Numbered from the stretch's first letter, positions 1 through 7,464 are shown. The stretch: 32,292 nt of DNA from CAZLIC01 sp964559535 (GCA_964559535.1 CAZLIC010000047.1:1-32292); one strand, 5' to 3'. Program-made: numbers and translations. Notes: generated from the letters alone by a model not told the origin.

Positions 1-2
1 GC

Positions 3-752
3 TGGTTCGCAGGCGACCGCATCGGGCCGGATCGACTGGCGCTCTGGATCGCCCTCCGCCTGTCTGGAGTTCAAGACGACACTGCCGCCCTGGCACGGGT
101 CGGATGGGCGGTGCGGCGCCTGACGGGAGGGCCAGGGCCGGAGGTGGACTTGGCCGCGTTCTTGGATCGCCGTGACCCCGAGAACTTGGCGGATGCGGCG
201 GAGCCCTTCGCAGATCGCGCGGGCGGTTGGCTGGACTTGATGGCGCAAGCAGCCGATCTGCACCCGATCACCCGCGCCTGCATGGGCTTCCACCTTTGGA
301 ACCTAGCAGGACTCGGGCAGCACAGTGACCGGATGGAAGCGGCGGTGACCGCCGCACGCATCTCGGCCAGCGAAGGGAGGGGCGCAATCTTTACGCCGCT
401 GGCGATGGGCGGGGCAGGGGGCCTGCGCGCAGGTGGCTCACAGACTGTCCGTCTGGCGCGCTGGCTCGACGGGATGGAAACAGCAAGCCTGACCGCGATG
501 CGGCACCTCGACGATATCGAAGCATGGTCAGCGCGGGCAGAAATCGAGATGTCACCGCTCTCGGGAAAGACACCGCGGGCGCTGCGCGCCGTACTGACCG
601 AATGGCCCCTCGTCTCGGCCACCATGGCCGGGACCATGACCGGCGCCAGTCGAGCGGCCGTGCAGCGCAACCTTGCCTGGATGGAAGCGCGGGGTCTGAT
701 CCGCGAGATGACAGGCCAGGGGCGATACCGGATGTGGCGCGCGACGAACTAG
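3..752 (+). CDS. C-terminal part of a helix-turn-helix protein, 5' end outside the window
   Basis: The frame is open from the first bases, so the gene starts upstream of the window and about 249 residues are visible. The GTG at 111 is only an internal codon of the open frame. The last ~60 residues look like a winged or helix-turn-helix module: a 'PLVSATMAG' helix, 'SRAAVQRNLAWMEARGL' as a likely recognition helix, and the ending 'REMTGQGRYRMW'. This ending resembles the C-terminus of the plasmid-associated RHE_PE00001/DUF1612 type of alphaproteobacterial proteins. That assignment comes from memory of the family and is not certain, and the rest of the fragment shows no motif I recognise. Nothing in the 121 bases that follow (753-873) suggests a gene. 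Confidence 0.6.
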   Translation, partial: WFAGDRIGPDRLALWIALRLSGVQDDTAALARVGWAVRRLTGGPGPEVDLAAFLDRRDPENLADAAEPFADRAGGWLDLMAQAADLHPITRACMGFHLWNLAGLGQHSDRMEAAVTAARISASEGRGAIFTPLAMGGAGGLRAGGSQTVRLARWLDGMETASLTAMRHLDDIEAWSARAEIEMSPLSGKTPRALRAVLTEWPLVSATMAGTMTGASRAAVQRNLAWMEARGLIREMTGQGRYRMWRATN

Positions 753-873
753 GGTCGCCGTATCAGGTGTCAGCCATCGGGCAATATGACTGCATCGTCA
801 ACGAAGATGGCGCGCGATGAGCGAAGTCCTGTCCTTTCGAAACCGGGCGCCGTCCTATTGAGCTCAACAACGC

Positions 874-1539
874 TCAGCCCACGTCGATGAGCACTGGTCT
901 TCCATCCTCACGCCATTCAGGCAAACCACCTTCCAGCCGCCGCGCGTTTAGACCGTGGCGGCGCAAAGTGGCGACGGCCTGATGGGCATAGACGCAGTAT
1001 GGGCCGCGGCAATAGGCGACAATCTCGGCGTCATGCGCAAGTGTTGGGAGGATTTGCTCCAACTGCGCCAAGGTGGCGTTCCGCGCACCGGGGATGTGGC
1101 CCGCAGCGTATTCGTCGGAGGGCCGGACATCGAGAACAGTGACAGAGCCTTCCGCGAGCCGTGCGGCGAGGACCGCGCGACTGACCGGTTCGGGCGCGTC
1201 ATAGCCGCCCGAGAGGCCCCGCAGGATGCGCTCGACTTGTGCCAGATTACGCTCGGCAACGATGCGCAGAAGGTCCATGAGTTCCAGCGTCTTCGCGTCG
1301 GTCAGTCGGTAGATCACGGCCTTGCCATCGCGGCGGCTGGTGACGAGCGCGGCCCTGCGCAACTGTTGGAGATGCTGCGAACAGTTGGCGATGGTCAGGC
1401 CCGTCTTTTCCGCCAGCGCCTCCACGCCCCGCTCTCCTTGCGCGAGCTGTTCGAGGAGCGAAAGCCGCGCCGGTGCCGACAGGGCGCGCGCGACGAGGGC
1501 ATATTCCTCCAGCAGGGCAAGCTTCGGGCTGATTGACAA
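874..1539 (-). CDS. ArsR-family repressor fused to a rhodanese domain
   Basis: The protein has 221 residues. Residues 1-100 form an ArsR-type winged helix, with the DNA-reading helix around 'TIANCSQHLQQLRRA' (Cys53 inside it). Residues 120-217 form a rhodanese domain with 'LDVRPSDEYAAGHIPGA' and the active loop C177-RGPY-C182. The family reads sulfide or sulfane-sulfur signals (as SqrR/BigR do), or in other members metals. Here a sulfurtransferase domain sits on the repressor itself. The start is TTG, chosen because an AGGAG ribosome site lies about 7 bases upstream and the residues fit the family N-terminus. The gene is divergent from the sulfur operon at 1628-5585, and a perfect inverted repeat lies between them, so self-repression and control of that operon are likely. 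The ligand is unknown. Confidence 0.88.
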   Translation of the reverse strand: MSISPKLALLEEYALVARALSAPARLSLLEQLAQGERGVEALAEKTGLTIANCSQHLQQLRRAALVTSRRDGKAVIYRLTDAKTLELMDLLRIVAERNLAQVERILRGLSGGYDAPEPVSRAVLAARLAEGSVTVLDVRPSDEYAAGHIPGARNATLAQLEQILPTLAHDAEIVAYCRGPYCVYAHQAVATLRRHGLNARRLEGGLPEWREDGRPVLIDVG

Positions 1540-1559
1540 GGCGTGACTCCTGACGCTAG

Positions 1560-1585
1560 ATCATTCAAGCGATAACTTGAATGAT
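1560..1585. promoter_or_regulatory. Perfect 10-bp inverted repeat, probable operator of the ArsR-rhodanese repressor
   Basis: The arms ATCATTCAAG and CTTGAATGAT are exact reverse complements separated by six bases. The repeat lies between the divergent repressor gene (start 1539) and the sulfur operon (start 1628), where an ArsR-type repressor would control both. ATTC...GAAT half-sites recall published SqrR-type sites, but the inner spacing here is 12 bases. No binding is shown by sequence alone. Confidence 0.72.
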
Positions 1586-1627
1586 AGCGATTCCATCGCG
1601 CCCCACAAGCCCCAAGGCCAGCGATCC

Positions 1628-2482
1628 ATGTCCGAGACCATCCTTGCCACTGAGGCGACCATCCGTCTTGTCATCTTTCTGGGTGTTCTGGCAGCGATGG
1701 CGCTGTGGGAAGTGGCAGCCCCCCGGCGCAGACGGGATATCCCGCGGGTGATCCGCTGGACCAATAATCTTGCGCTCGTGGTGGTCGACACAATCATCCT
1801 GCGGCTGTCGTTCCCGATCCTCGCGGTCGGGCTGGCCGTCATGGCCGAGGATCGTGGCTGGGGCCTGTTCAACAATCTCGATGTGCCGGTCTGGGTCGCG
1901 ATCATCGTCTCGATGCTGCTGCTCGATCTGGCGATCTACCTTCAGCACGTGATGTTCCATGCGGTGCCGGGGCTCTGGCGGCTGCACCGGATGCACCACG
2001 CCGATCTCGATTTCGATGCCACGACCGGGCTGCGGTTTCATCCGGTGGAAATCCTCATCTCGATGGGGATCAAGCTTGCGGCGGTCGCCGCGCTCGGACC
2101 GCCCGCCGTCGCGGTGCTGCTGTTCGAGGTGATCCTGAACGCCACCGCGCTCTTCAACCACGCCAATATCGACCTGCCACGCCCGGTGGACCGCGTGCTG
2201 CGCCTGTTCGTCGTGACGCCCGACATGCACCGTGTCCACCATTCCACCGACCCGCGCGAGACCAACTCGAACTACGGCTTCAACCTGCCGTGGTGGGACC
2301 GACTGCTCGGCACCTACGTCGCTCAGCCCGCCAAGGGACATGAGAGGATGGAGATCGGCATCGAACAATTCCGTACGCGCCGCGACCTCTGGCTCGACCG
2401 GATGCTGGTTCAACCGCTGCGCGGACCGGCATCGGGCCATGCGCTCGATCCCCGGAACACGAGGAAGGCGCCCGCAGAATGA
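1628..2482 (+). CDS. Sterol desaturase / fatty acid hydroxylase superfamily protein
   Basis: The 284-residue membrane protein carries the histidine clusters of the di-iron hydroxylase superfamily: 'HVMFH' and 'HRMHH' in the middle, an 'NHANID' element, and 'HRVHH' near the C-terminus. Several hydrophobic segments precede and separate them. Members use O2 and two irons to hydroxylate or desaturate lipids in the membrane; the substrate here cannot be told. I chose ATG 1628, because the upstream TTG at 1577 lies inside the inverted repeat. The stop overlaps the next ATG (ATGA), so translation with the MFS gene is probably coupled. Its role in a sulfur-type operon is unclear. It could modify a membrane lipid or act on a small sulfur-containing substrate, which is inference. 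Confidence 0.85.
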   Translation: MSETILATEATIRLVIFLGVLAAMALWEVAAPRRRRDIPRVIRWTNNLALVVVDTIILRLSFPILAVGLAVMAEDRGWGLFNNLDVPVWVAIIVSMLLLDLAIYLQHVMFHAVPGLWRLHRMHHADLDFDATTGLRFHPVEILISMGIKLAAVAALGPPAVAVLLFEVILNATALFNHANIDLPRPVDRVLRLFVVTPDMHRVHHSTDPRETNSNYGFNLPWWDRLLGTYVAQPAKGHERMEIGIEQFRTRRDLWLDRMLVQPLRGPASGHALDPRNTRKAPAE

Positions 2483-3783
2483 CCGCAAGTGAATTCACGC
2501 GCGGCATCCGCGAGAACCGCGTTCAGGTCGCGCATCAGCTGATCCAGGTGATGCTGGTGGGTTTCGCCATCGGCATGACGCGCACGGTGGTCCCGGCGCT
2601 GGCCGAGAGCGAGTTCGGGCTCGAGCGCGGCTCGTTCCTGCTGCTGGCGTCCTTCGTCGTGGCCTTCGGTGCCGTGAAGGCGGTGATGAACTTCGTCGCC
2701 GGGCGTTGGTCCGAGCGGATCGGACGCAAGCGCGTGCTGTTCTGGGGCTGGGTCGTGGCGCTGCCGATCCCGGTGATGATCTGGGCAGCACCCGACTGGA
2801 ACTGGGTCGTCGCGGCGACCGTGCTGTTGGGCGTCAATCAGGGCCTCTGCTGGTCGATGACGCAGACGGCCAAGCTCGACATCACCAAAGCCGAGGAACG
2901 CGGCCTCACCATGGGGCTCAACGAGTTCTCCGGCTATGTCGGCGTCGCGATCGCGGGCATCCTCACCGCCTATGCCGCCGAGTGGCTCGGGGCACGTGTT
3001 GGCTTGCTGATCTTCGGCATGGCCGTGGTCCTGCTGGCGCTGCTGCTCACCGTGGTTTGGGTGAAGGACACTCTGCCCTGGGCCAAGGCGGAAACCGCCG
3101 CGCACAAGGCAGCACCCCCGAAATCCCTGCCGCGTTATCCGCAGGGCGTCTCCGAACACCCGACGACGCGCGAGGTCTTCGCGCTGATGAGCTGGCGTGA
3201 CCCCCGCCTCTTCGCGATCTCCCAGGCGGGGCTTGTGGAGAAGTTCGTCGATGCGCTGGTCTGGGCGCTGTTCCCGGTCTTGCTCGTGACGCAAGGCGCG
3301 ACCCTCACCGAGGTCGGCTGGATCGTCGGCACCTACGGTTTTGTCTGGGGCGGCTCGCAGCTCTTCACCGGGCGGCTGTCGGACCATGTCGGCCGGTTCT
3401 GGCCCAACGTGCTGGGCATGTGGATCTGCGGCGCGGGCGTGGCGATGGTGGTCATGGGCACGGGCGCGCTCTGGTGGTCGGTCTCGGCCGGGGTGGCGGG
3501 CTTCGGTATGGCGCTCCTCTATCCGAACCTCTCGGCGGCCGTCGCGGACATCACCCCGCCCGCCTGGCGCGGCTCGGCCATCGGCATCTACCGCTTCTGG
3601 CGTGACCTCGGCTATGCCATCGGCGCGCTTGGCCTCGGGCTGGCGGCCAGCCTGACCGGCGCGGCAGAAGCCGCCTTCTGGTTCGTCGCGATCTCCATGT
3701 TCCTCTCCGGCGGCGTACTCTTCTGGCTCGGTGAGGAAACCCATCCACGGCTGAATCCCGCTATTGACGGAACAACCCCATGA
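2479..3783 (+). CDS. MFS transporter in the sulfur cluster
   Basis: The 434-residue protein has about twelve hydrophobic segments and a charged central loop at roughly residues 195-235. The MFS signature is visible after helix 2 as 'GRWSERIGRKRVLFWG', with a second copy in the C-terminal half, 'GRLSDHVGRFWP'. It is a secondary transporter of the inner membrane, and nothing in the sequence names its substrate. It overlaps the hydroxylase upstream and the DsrE gene downstream, each by an ATGA junction, so it belongs to the same transcript. From its neighbours, export or import of a sulfur compound (sulfite, thiosulfate, a thiol) is the simplest guess, and drug or metalloid efflux is the alternative. 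Confidence 0.85.
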   Translation: MTASEFTRGIRENRVQVAHQLIQVMLVGFAIGMTRTVVPALAESEFGLERGSFLLLASFVVAFGAVKAVMNFVAGRWSERIGRKRVLFWGWVVALPIPVMIWAAPDWNWVVAATVLLGVNQGLCWSMTQTAKLDITKAEERGLTMGLNEFSGYVGVAIAGILTAYAAEWLGARVGLLIFGMAVVLLALLLTVVWVKDTLPWAKAETAAHKAAPPKSLPRYPQGVSEHPTTREVFALMSWRDPRLFAISQAGLVEKFVDALVWALFPVLLVTQGATLTEVGWIVGTYGFVWGGSQLFTGRLSDHVGRFWPNVLGMWICGAGVAMVVMGTGALWWSVSAGVAGFGMALLYPNLSAAVADITPPAWRGSAIGIYRFWRDLGYAIGALGLGLAASLTGAAEAAFWFVAISMFLSGGVLFWLGEETHPRLNPAIDGTTP

Positions 3784-4133
3784 AACACCTCATCCTTTTG
3801 AACGACCCGCCTTATGGCACCGAGCGCAGCTTCAACGGCCTGCGCATGGCACACGCGCTTGCCAAGAACGACCAGGAAGCCGAGATCACCGTCTTCCTGA
3901 TGGCCGACGCGGTGCTCTGTGCGAAGGCGGGGCAGAATACGCCCGATGGCTACTACAACCTCGAACGGATGCTCCGCCGTGTCCTGTCCGCCAAGGGGCG
4001 CGTCCTGATGTGCGGCACCTGCATGGATGCGCGCGGCCTTACCGAGGGCGACATGATGGAGGGGACGAGCCGCTCCACCATGGACGAACTCGCCCAAGCG
4101 ACGCTGGCCGCCGACAAGGTCCTAGTGTTCTAA
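3780..4133 (+). CDS. DsrE/DsrF-family sulfur relay protein
   Basis: The protein has 117 residues, the usual length of the cytosolic DsrE/YchN fold. It begins 'MKHLILLNDPPYGTERS', typical of the first strand and loop, and carries Cys47, Cys78 and Cys81 in 'MCGTCMDARG'. A cysteine at the position of Cys78 is the likely sulfur carrier in this family. DsrE-like proteins accept persulfide sulfur from a rhodanese or TusA-like donor and pass it on. That fits the rhodanese gene that starts one base into its stop codon (TAATG) and the cysteine desulfurase after it. The specific acceptor is unknown. Lack of DsrF, DsrH and TusA genes nearby argues against a classical dsr or tus system. Confidence 0.86.
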   Translation: MKHLILLNDPPYGTERSFNGLRMAHALAKNDQEAEITVFLMADAVLCAKAGQNTPDGYYNLERMLRRVLSAKGRVLMCGTCMDARGLTEGDMMEGTSRSTMDELAQATLAADKVLVF

Positions 4134-4438
4134 TGGCTCAGATGCTCACGCTAGCAGCCCTCGCGGCCGACACGGATTGCTTCCACCTGATCGACGTCCG
4201 CGATGCCGAAGATTACGCCGCTGCCCACTTGAGCGGCGCCGTGCATATACCACTGACAGACCTCGCAGCCCGGGCGGGCGAAATCCCTGCCAGGAAGCGG
4301 CCCGTGATCGTCTGCGGCAAGGGCGGCGGGCGGTCCGCTGAGGGCGCGGACTTGCTGCAAAAGCTCGGCCATCCGGACGCGCTCTGGCTCGAAGGCGGCA
4401 CGACTGGGTGGATCGCCTCGCGCAAGCAGGACAACTGA
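4133..4438 (+). CDS. Single-domain rhodanese sulfurtransferase
   Basis: The protein has 101 residues and is one rhodanese domain with no signal peptide, so it is cytosolic. It shows 'LIDVRDAEDYAAAHLSGAVHIP' across residues 19-40 in family-typical form and the active-site loop C61-GKGGGRS, followed by 'LWLEGGTTGW'. The catalytic cysteine would hold a persulfide. The start ATG overlaps the DsrE stop codon by one base (TAATG), so the two are translationally coupled and may work as donor and acceptor. The next gene, a cysteine desulfurase, is 28 bases downstream and could load this cysteine from L-cysteine. Confidence 0.9.
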   Translation: MAQMLTLAALAADTDCFHLIDVRDAEDYAAAHLSGAVHIPLTDLAARAGEIPARKRPVIVCGKGGGRSAEGADLLQKLGHPDALWLEGGTTGWIASRKQDN

Positions 4439-4466
4439 ACGACCGGACGGGAAAGGCGACGCGGCC

Positions 4467-5585
4467 ATGCGCGACATCTATCTGGATTTCAACGCCAGCG
4501 CCCCGGTCGCACCCGAGGTCGCCGCGATCATGCGCCATGCCCTGGAGACGGGGCACGGCAATCCTTCCAGCAGCCACTGGGCCGGGGTTCCGGCCCGTCA
4601 GATGGTCGAGGGCGCCCGAACGCAGGTCGCGGATTTTCTCGGCTGCGCGCCGCAAGAGATCGTGTTCACGAGCGGCGGCAGCGAGGCGAACAACCACGCG
4701 CTGAAGGGCGTGTTCTTCGCCAGCGGCAAGGAACGGCCCCATTTCATCACGTCGAGCGCCGAGCATCCGGCCATCGTGGCGCCGCTTCGGTTCCTCGAGC
4801 GCCTCGGCGCGCGGGTGACCTGGCTGCCGGTCGATGGCACGGGGCTCGTCGACCCCGACGATCTGCGGCACGCGATTACGACTGACACCGTGCTCGTCAC
4901 CCTCATGCACGCCAACAACGAGACGGGAACGATCCAGCCCATCGCGGAATGCGCGGCGATTACCCGCGAGCACGGCGTTCGCTTCCACACCGATGCCGCG
5001 CAGTCAGTTGGCAAGATCCCGACGCGGGTGGACGACCTCGGCGTCGATCTGCTGACGATGGCCGGGCACAAGTTCCATGCCCCCAAGGGCATCGGCGCGC
5101 TCTTCCTCTGTGATGGCCTGCAGCTGGAGCCGTTCATCCACGGCGCCGGGCATGAGAGCGGTCGGCGCGCGGGCACCGAAAGCGCGATGCTCACAGCCGC
5201 ACTCGGGGTGGCCGCCAGTCTTGCTGCCGACCTGGGGCCGATGACGCAAGTCCAGACGCTGCGGGATCGCTTCTGGGCCGCGCTGAAGGATGCGTTCGGC
5301 GACCGCGTCGCTCTCAACGGCCATTCCGCGCGCCGCCTGCCCAACACGCTCAACGTCGCCTTCGTTGGCCGCGTCGGCGCGGAGATCCTCGCGGCGATGC
5401 CGGAAGTCGCTGCCTCGACCGGCTCCGCCTGCCATTCGGGACGGGTCGAGTTGTCTCCGATCCTTGAGGCGATGGGGGTTGCACCGCAGGTCGGCATGGG
5501 TGCGATCCGGTTCAGCCTCGGCCGCACCACGACCGCGGATGAGATCGACTATGTGGTGACGCGCCTGCGCCGGGTGGTGAGTTGA
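4467..5585 (+). CDS. Cysteine desulfurase, NifS/IscS-type class V aminotransferase
   Basis: The 372-residue PLP enzyme releases sulfur from L-cysteine as an enzyme-bound persulfide. Visible landmarks are 'YLDFNASAP' at the N-terminus, His100 (ring stacking), Asp176, the PLP lysine Lys202 in 'MAGHKFHAPKG', and the catalytic Cys322 in 'STGSACHSG'. The length and short active loop suit the group I NifS-like enzymes. It is the last gene of the sulfur operon. No iron-sulfur scaffold (iscU, sufB/C/D) is near, so a role in persulfide supply to the adjacent rhodanese and DsrE proteins is more likely than general cluster assembly. This is inferred from context. The N-terminal sequence is complete. Confidence 0.9.
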   Translation: MRDIYLDFNASAPVAPEVAAIMRHALETGHGNPSSSHWAGVPARQMVEGARTQVADFLGCAPQEIVFTSGGSEANNHALKGVFFASGKERPHFITSSAEHPAIVAPLRFLERLGARVTWLPVDGTGLVDPDDLRHAITTDTVLVTLMHANNETGTIQPIAECAAITREHGVRFHTDAAQSVGKIPTRVDDLGVDLLTMAGHKFHAPKGIGALFLCDGLQLEPFIHGAGHESGRRAGTESAMLTAALGVAASLAADLGPMTQVQTLRDRFWAALKDAFGDRVALNGHSARRLPNTLNVAFVGRVGAEILAAMPEVAASTGSACHSGRVELSPILEAMGVAPQVGMGAIRFSLGRTTTADEIDYVVTRLRRVVS

Positions 5586-5992
5586 CCTTGCGTTCCCCGC
5601 AGGGCACTTCGATTGCGTCGTTTCGGTCGCCACGCTCTGCTTTGTCGACGATCCGGGAACTGGGCCGCGTCCTTAAACTCGGCGGCCGGCTGATCCTCGG
5701 TGAACTCGGGCGATGGAACCTTTGGGCCGCGCAGCGGCGCGCAAAGGGCTGGATCGGCTCTGATCTCTGGCGCGCGGCGTATTTTCGGAGCCGGGATGAT
5801 CTGATTGACCTGGCAGCTCAAGCGGGGCTTCGCGATGCTGCTGTCACAGGTGCCGTTTTCTATCCGCCGCTCGGGATTGCGGCCCGCCTCATGGCACCGG
5901 TCGATCACGAGATTGGCAACGTGACAACAATCGGCGGTGCGTTTCTTGTTCTCACAGCTACAAGTTCGGCCGAAGGATCAAAGCAAACATGA
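5581..5992 (+). pseudogene. Remnant of a SAM-dependent methyltransferase, truncated and frameshifted
   Basis: Two frames together spell the second half of a class I methyltransferase. In the frame starting at 5581, 'LAFPAGHFDCVVSVATL' and 'CFVDDPGT' read as motif IV and what follows. From about 5655 the match moves to the next frame with 'RELGRVLKLGGRLILGELG' and 'FYPPLGIAARLMAPVD', ending at the stop at 5990-5992. A deletion of some bases near 5655-5662 explains the shift. The SAM-binding N-terminal half is absent: homology starts right at the stop codon of the cysteine desulfurase. A 136-residue frame opening at TTG 5582 exists, but its first ~20 residues are out of frame with the family. 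I treat the gene as dead. Confidence 0.8.
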
Positions 5993-6061
5993 ATGCGACT
6001 GCGAGAGCGCAAGACAGCGAAGCGGAAGCAACAAGGCATTGGATATGAACGAGGGAATTAC

Positions 6062-6433
6062 GTGACTCAGAACAAGGCTAACGATTGGCTTGCCGCAGTG
6101 GCGACGACATTTTCGCTCGTCGCCTGTTATGGAACGCTTGCTGCAATTGCCGTTCTGGGAGCTCTCGGCGTCACGATTGCGCTTAATGAAGCTGTCTGGG
6201 CCGGTGCAATCGTGCTTTTTGCCGCTCTGGCGTTTGTCGCTTTGTTTTTCCGCTGGCGTAAGCATCGCCATAACCTCCCCATGGTGCTCGCGGGTATTGG
6301 GCTACTGCTGATCGCCTTTACCATGATGATCTTTTATGAGCGGATCATCGAACTCGTAGGATTTGCCTTCCTCTGTGCGGGAACGTTTGTTGATTGGCGC
6401 ATTGGTCGAGGGCGCAGAAATGACACTGTCTGA
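6062..6433 (+). CDS. Small four-helix membrane protein, MerC-like
   Basis: With a GTG start at 6062 the protein has 123 residues. The start is supported by a GAGGG ribosome site about 7 bases upstream; an in-frame ATG at 5993 would add a charged, low-complexity tail. Four hydrophobic segments lie at about residues 10-30, 38-58, 70-88 and 92-108, joined by a basic loop 'FRWRKHRH'. The size, layout and ending 'FVDWRIGRG' recall MerC-type mercury uptake proteins, but the paired cysteines usual in MerC are not seen (only two isolated Cys), so metal transport is not supported. It overlaps the nucleoside phosphorylase by 14 bases. Base composition is lower in GC than neighbouring genes. Confidence 0.6.
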   Translation: MTQNKANDWLAAVATTFSLVACYGTLAAIAVLGALGVTIALNEAVWAGAIVLFAALAFVALFFRWRKHRHNLPMVLAGIGLLLIAFTMMIFYERIIELVGFAFLCAGTFVDWRIGRGRRNDTV

Positions 6434-7208
6434 GAGGCCGCCCATCCTTGCAGACAAGCATCACGACGCCCCGTCGGCCTTCACACCCGAAAGCCTGCTG
6501 CGCGAGGCACGTCGCCAGAAGAGTGCAGAAGCTGTTGCGGTGCCTAAGGTCTGCTTGCTCGACCCGGACGGCGACATCGTGCGCCAACTCCGCGCCGAGG
6601 GCCGCGCGCGGCGGCACGATGAATGGGTCTGCTATCACACCGATATGTGGGTGTTTGATCTGGACGGTCACGAGATCGGCGTCGTCGGCTGCGCTGTCGG
6701 CGCGTCCTTTGCCGTCTTGGTCGCAGAGGAGATGTTCGCCTCGGGATGCGAACTCCTGATCAGCGTCACCTCCTCGGGGCAGATCACGCCACGGGGCGCA
6801 CCGCCGTATTTCATCCTGATCGACCGTGCGCTGCGCGACGAGGGTACAAGCTATCACTACCTTCCGCCCTCGGACTGGAGCATCGCGCCCGAGCATCTTC
6901 TCTCGCGGCTGGATGGCGCCTTCGAGGACGGTCCCCGCGTACTCACCGGCGCGACGTGGACGACCGATGCACCCTTCCGCGAGACGGAGGCCGCCATCGC
7001 TGCGGCGCGATCACGAGGCATTCTTGCGGTCGAGATGGAAGCGGCTGGACTCTATGCATTCGCTCGGGCCCGGGATCGGGACGTCATATGCCTCGCCCAT
7101 GTGACGAACCAGATGGGTACCATCGAGGGCGACTTCGAGAAGGGCGAGGCGAACGGCACGGCCGATGCTTTGGCGGTGGTTTCGCGGATTGCCGGCAGAG
7201 TCGGCTGA
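6420..7208 (+). CDS. Nucleoside phosphorylase family protein (PNP/UDP type)
   Basis: The protein has 262 residues from ATG 6420, preceded by GAGGG. It shows the phosphorylase fold signatures: a glycine-rich strand 'GVVGCAVGASFAVLVAEEM', then 'ELLISVTSSGQI', and near the C-terminus 'GILAVEMEAAGLYAFA', the segment that contacts the ribose and base in uridine and purine phosphorylases. Such enzymes split nucleosides with phosphate in the cytoplasm. Substrate cannot be read from the sequence; relatives annotated as uridine or purine phosphorylases, and as MTA/SAH-type enzymes, share this pattern. It overlaps the upstream membrane protein gene and is probably cotranscribed with it. The stop is followed by degenerate DNA (7209-7802). 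Confidence 0.82.
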   Translation: MTLSERPPILADKHHDAPSAFTPESLLREARRQKSAEAVAVPKVCLLDPDGDIVRQLRAEGRARRHDEWVCYHTDMWVFDLDGHEIGVVGCAVGASFAVLVAEEMFASGCELLISVTSSGQITPRGAPPYFILIDRALRDEGTSYHYLPPSDWSIAPEHLLSRLDGAFEDGPRVLTGATWTTDAPFRETEAAIAAARSRGILAVEMEAAGLYAFARARDRDVICLAHVTNQMGTIEGDFEKGEANGTADALAVVSRIAGRVG

Positions 7209-7213
7209 CCGGC

Positions 7214-7395
7214 TTATCCCACCGGTGCCAAGCCGATCCCGCTGAGTGCCGAAACGATCACAACGCCCCAGGGCTGCATCTTCCAAGCCATCAGCAGCAC
7301 AAAGCATGCCAAGGCCAACGTGAAATCGCGCATATCGCCGATCGCGCTGGTAAAGACCGGCGAATATCAGCCGCCAATTCAACCAAGGCAGACCC
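7214..7395 (-). pseudogene. 3' remnant of a chromate transporter gene (chrA)
   Basis: Read on the minus strand from about 7366 to the TAA at 7214-7216, the sequence encodes 'YSPVFTSAIGDMRDF', 'TLALACFVLLMAWKM' and 'PWGVVIVSAL'. This matches the C-terminus of the intact ChrA at 30538-31755: I count 40 identical of 46 aligned residues. Upstream of the Tyr the frame breaks by one base ('ggcggctgatattcg' against a normal Ala-Ala-Leu-Tyr coding run), and recognisable similarity fades by about 7395. The rest of the gene is missing. This is the end of a second, diverged chrA copy in the opposite orientation to the intact one. Confidence 0.8.
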
Positions 7396-7464
7396 CCATT
7401 TCGCCTTTCGTGCCGGTCCCGCGCTTTCAGCGTGCCGCATGACGCAGGGTAGTTGAACGGTTCC

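Noticed and set aside
1577..1627. TTG start 17 codons upstream of the hydroxylase ATG
   Set aside because: It lies within the perfect inverted repeat and has no ribosome site; ATG 1628 gives a normal family N-terminus.
2410..3744. 444-residue minus-strand frame opposite the MFS gene
   Set aside because: Charged, low-complexity composition and no family features; the plus-strand transporter has clear signatures and coupled neighbours.
3764..4438. Longer 224-residue frame ending with the rhodanese
   Set aside because: Its first 120 residues are an out-of-frame reading of the DsrE gene. The ATG at 4133 gives a complete rhodanese and overlaps the DsrE stop neatly.
7200..7240. Possible hairpin CGGCTT...AAGCCG after the nucleoside phosphorylase
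   Set aside because: Short stem, 14-base loop and no T run; it falls at the chrA remnant's end and is not convincing as a terminator.
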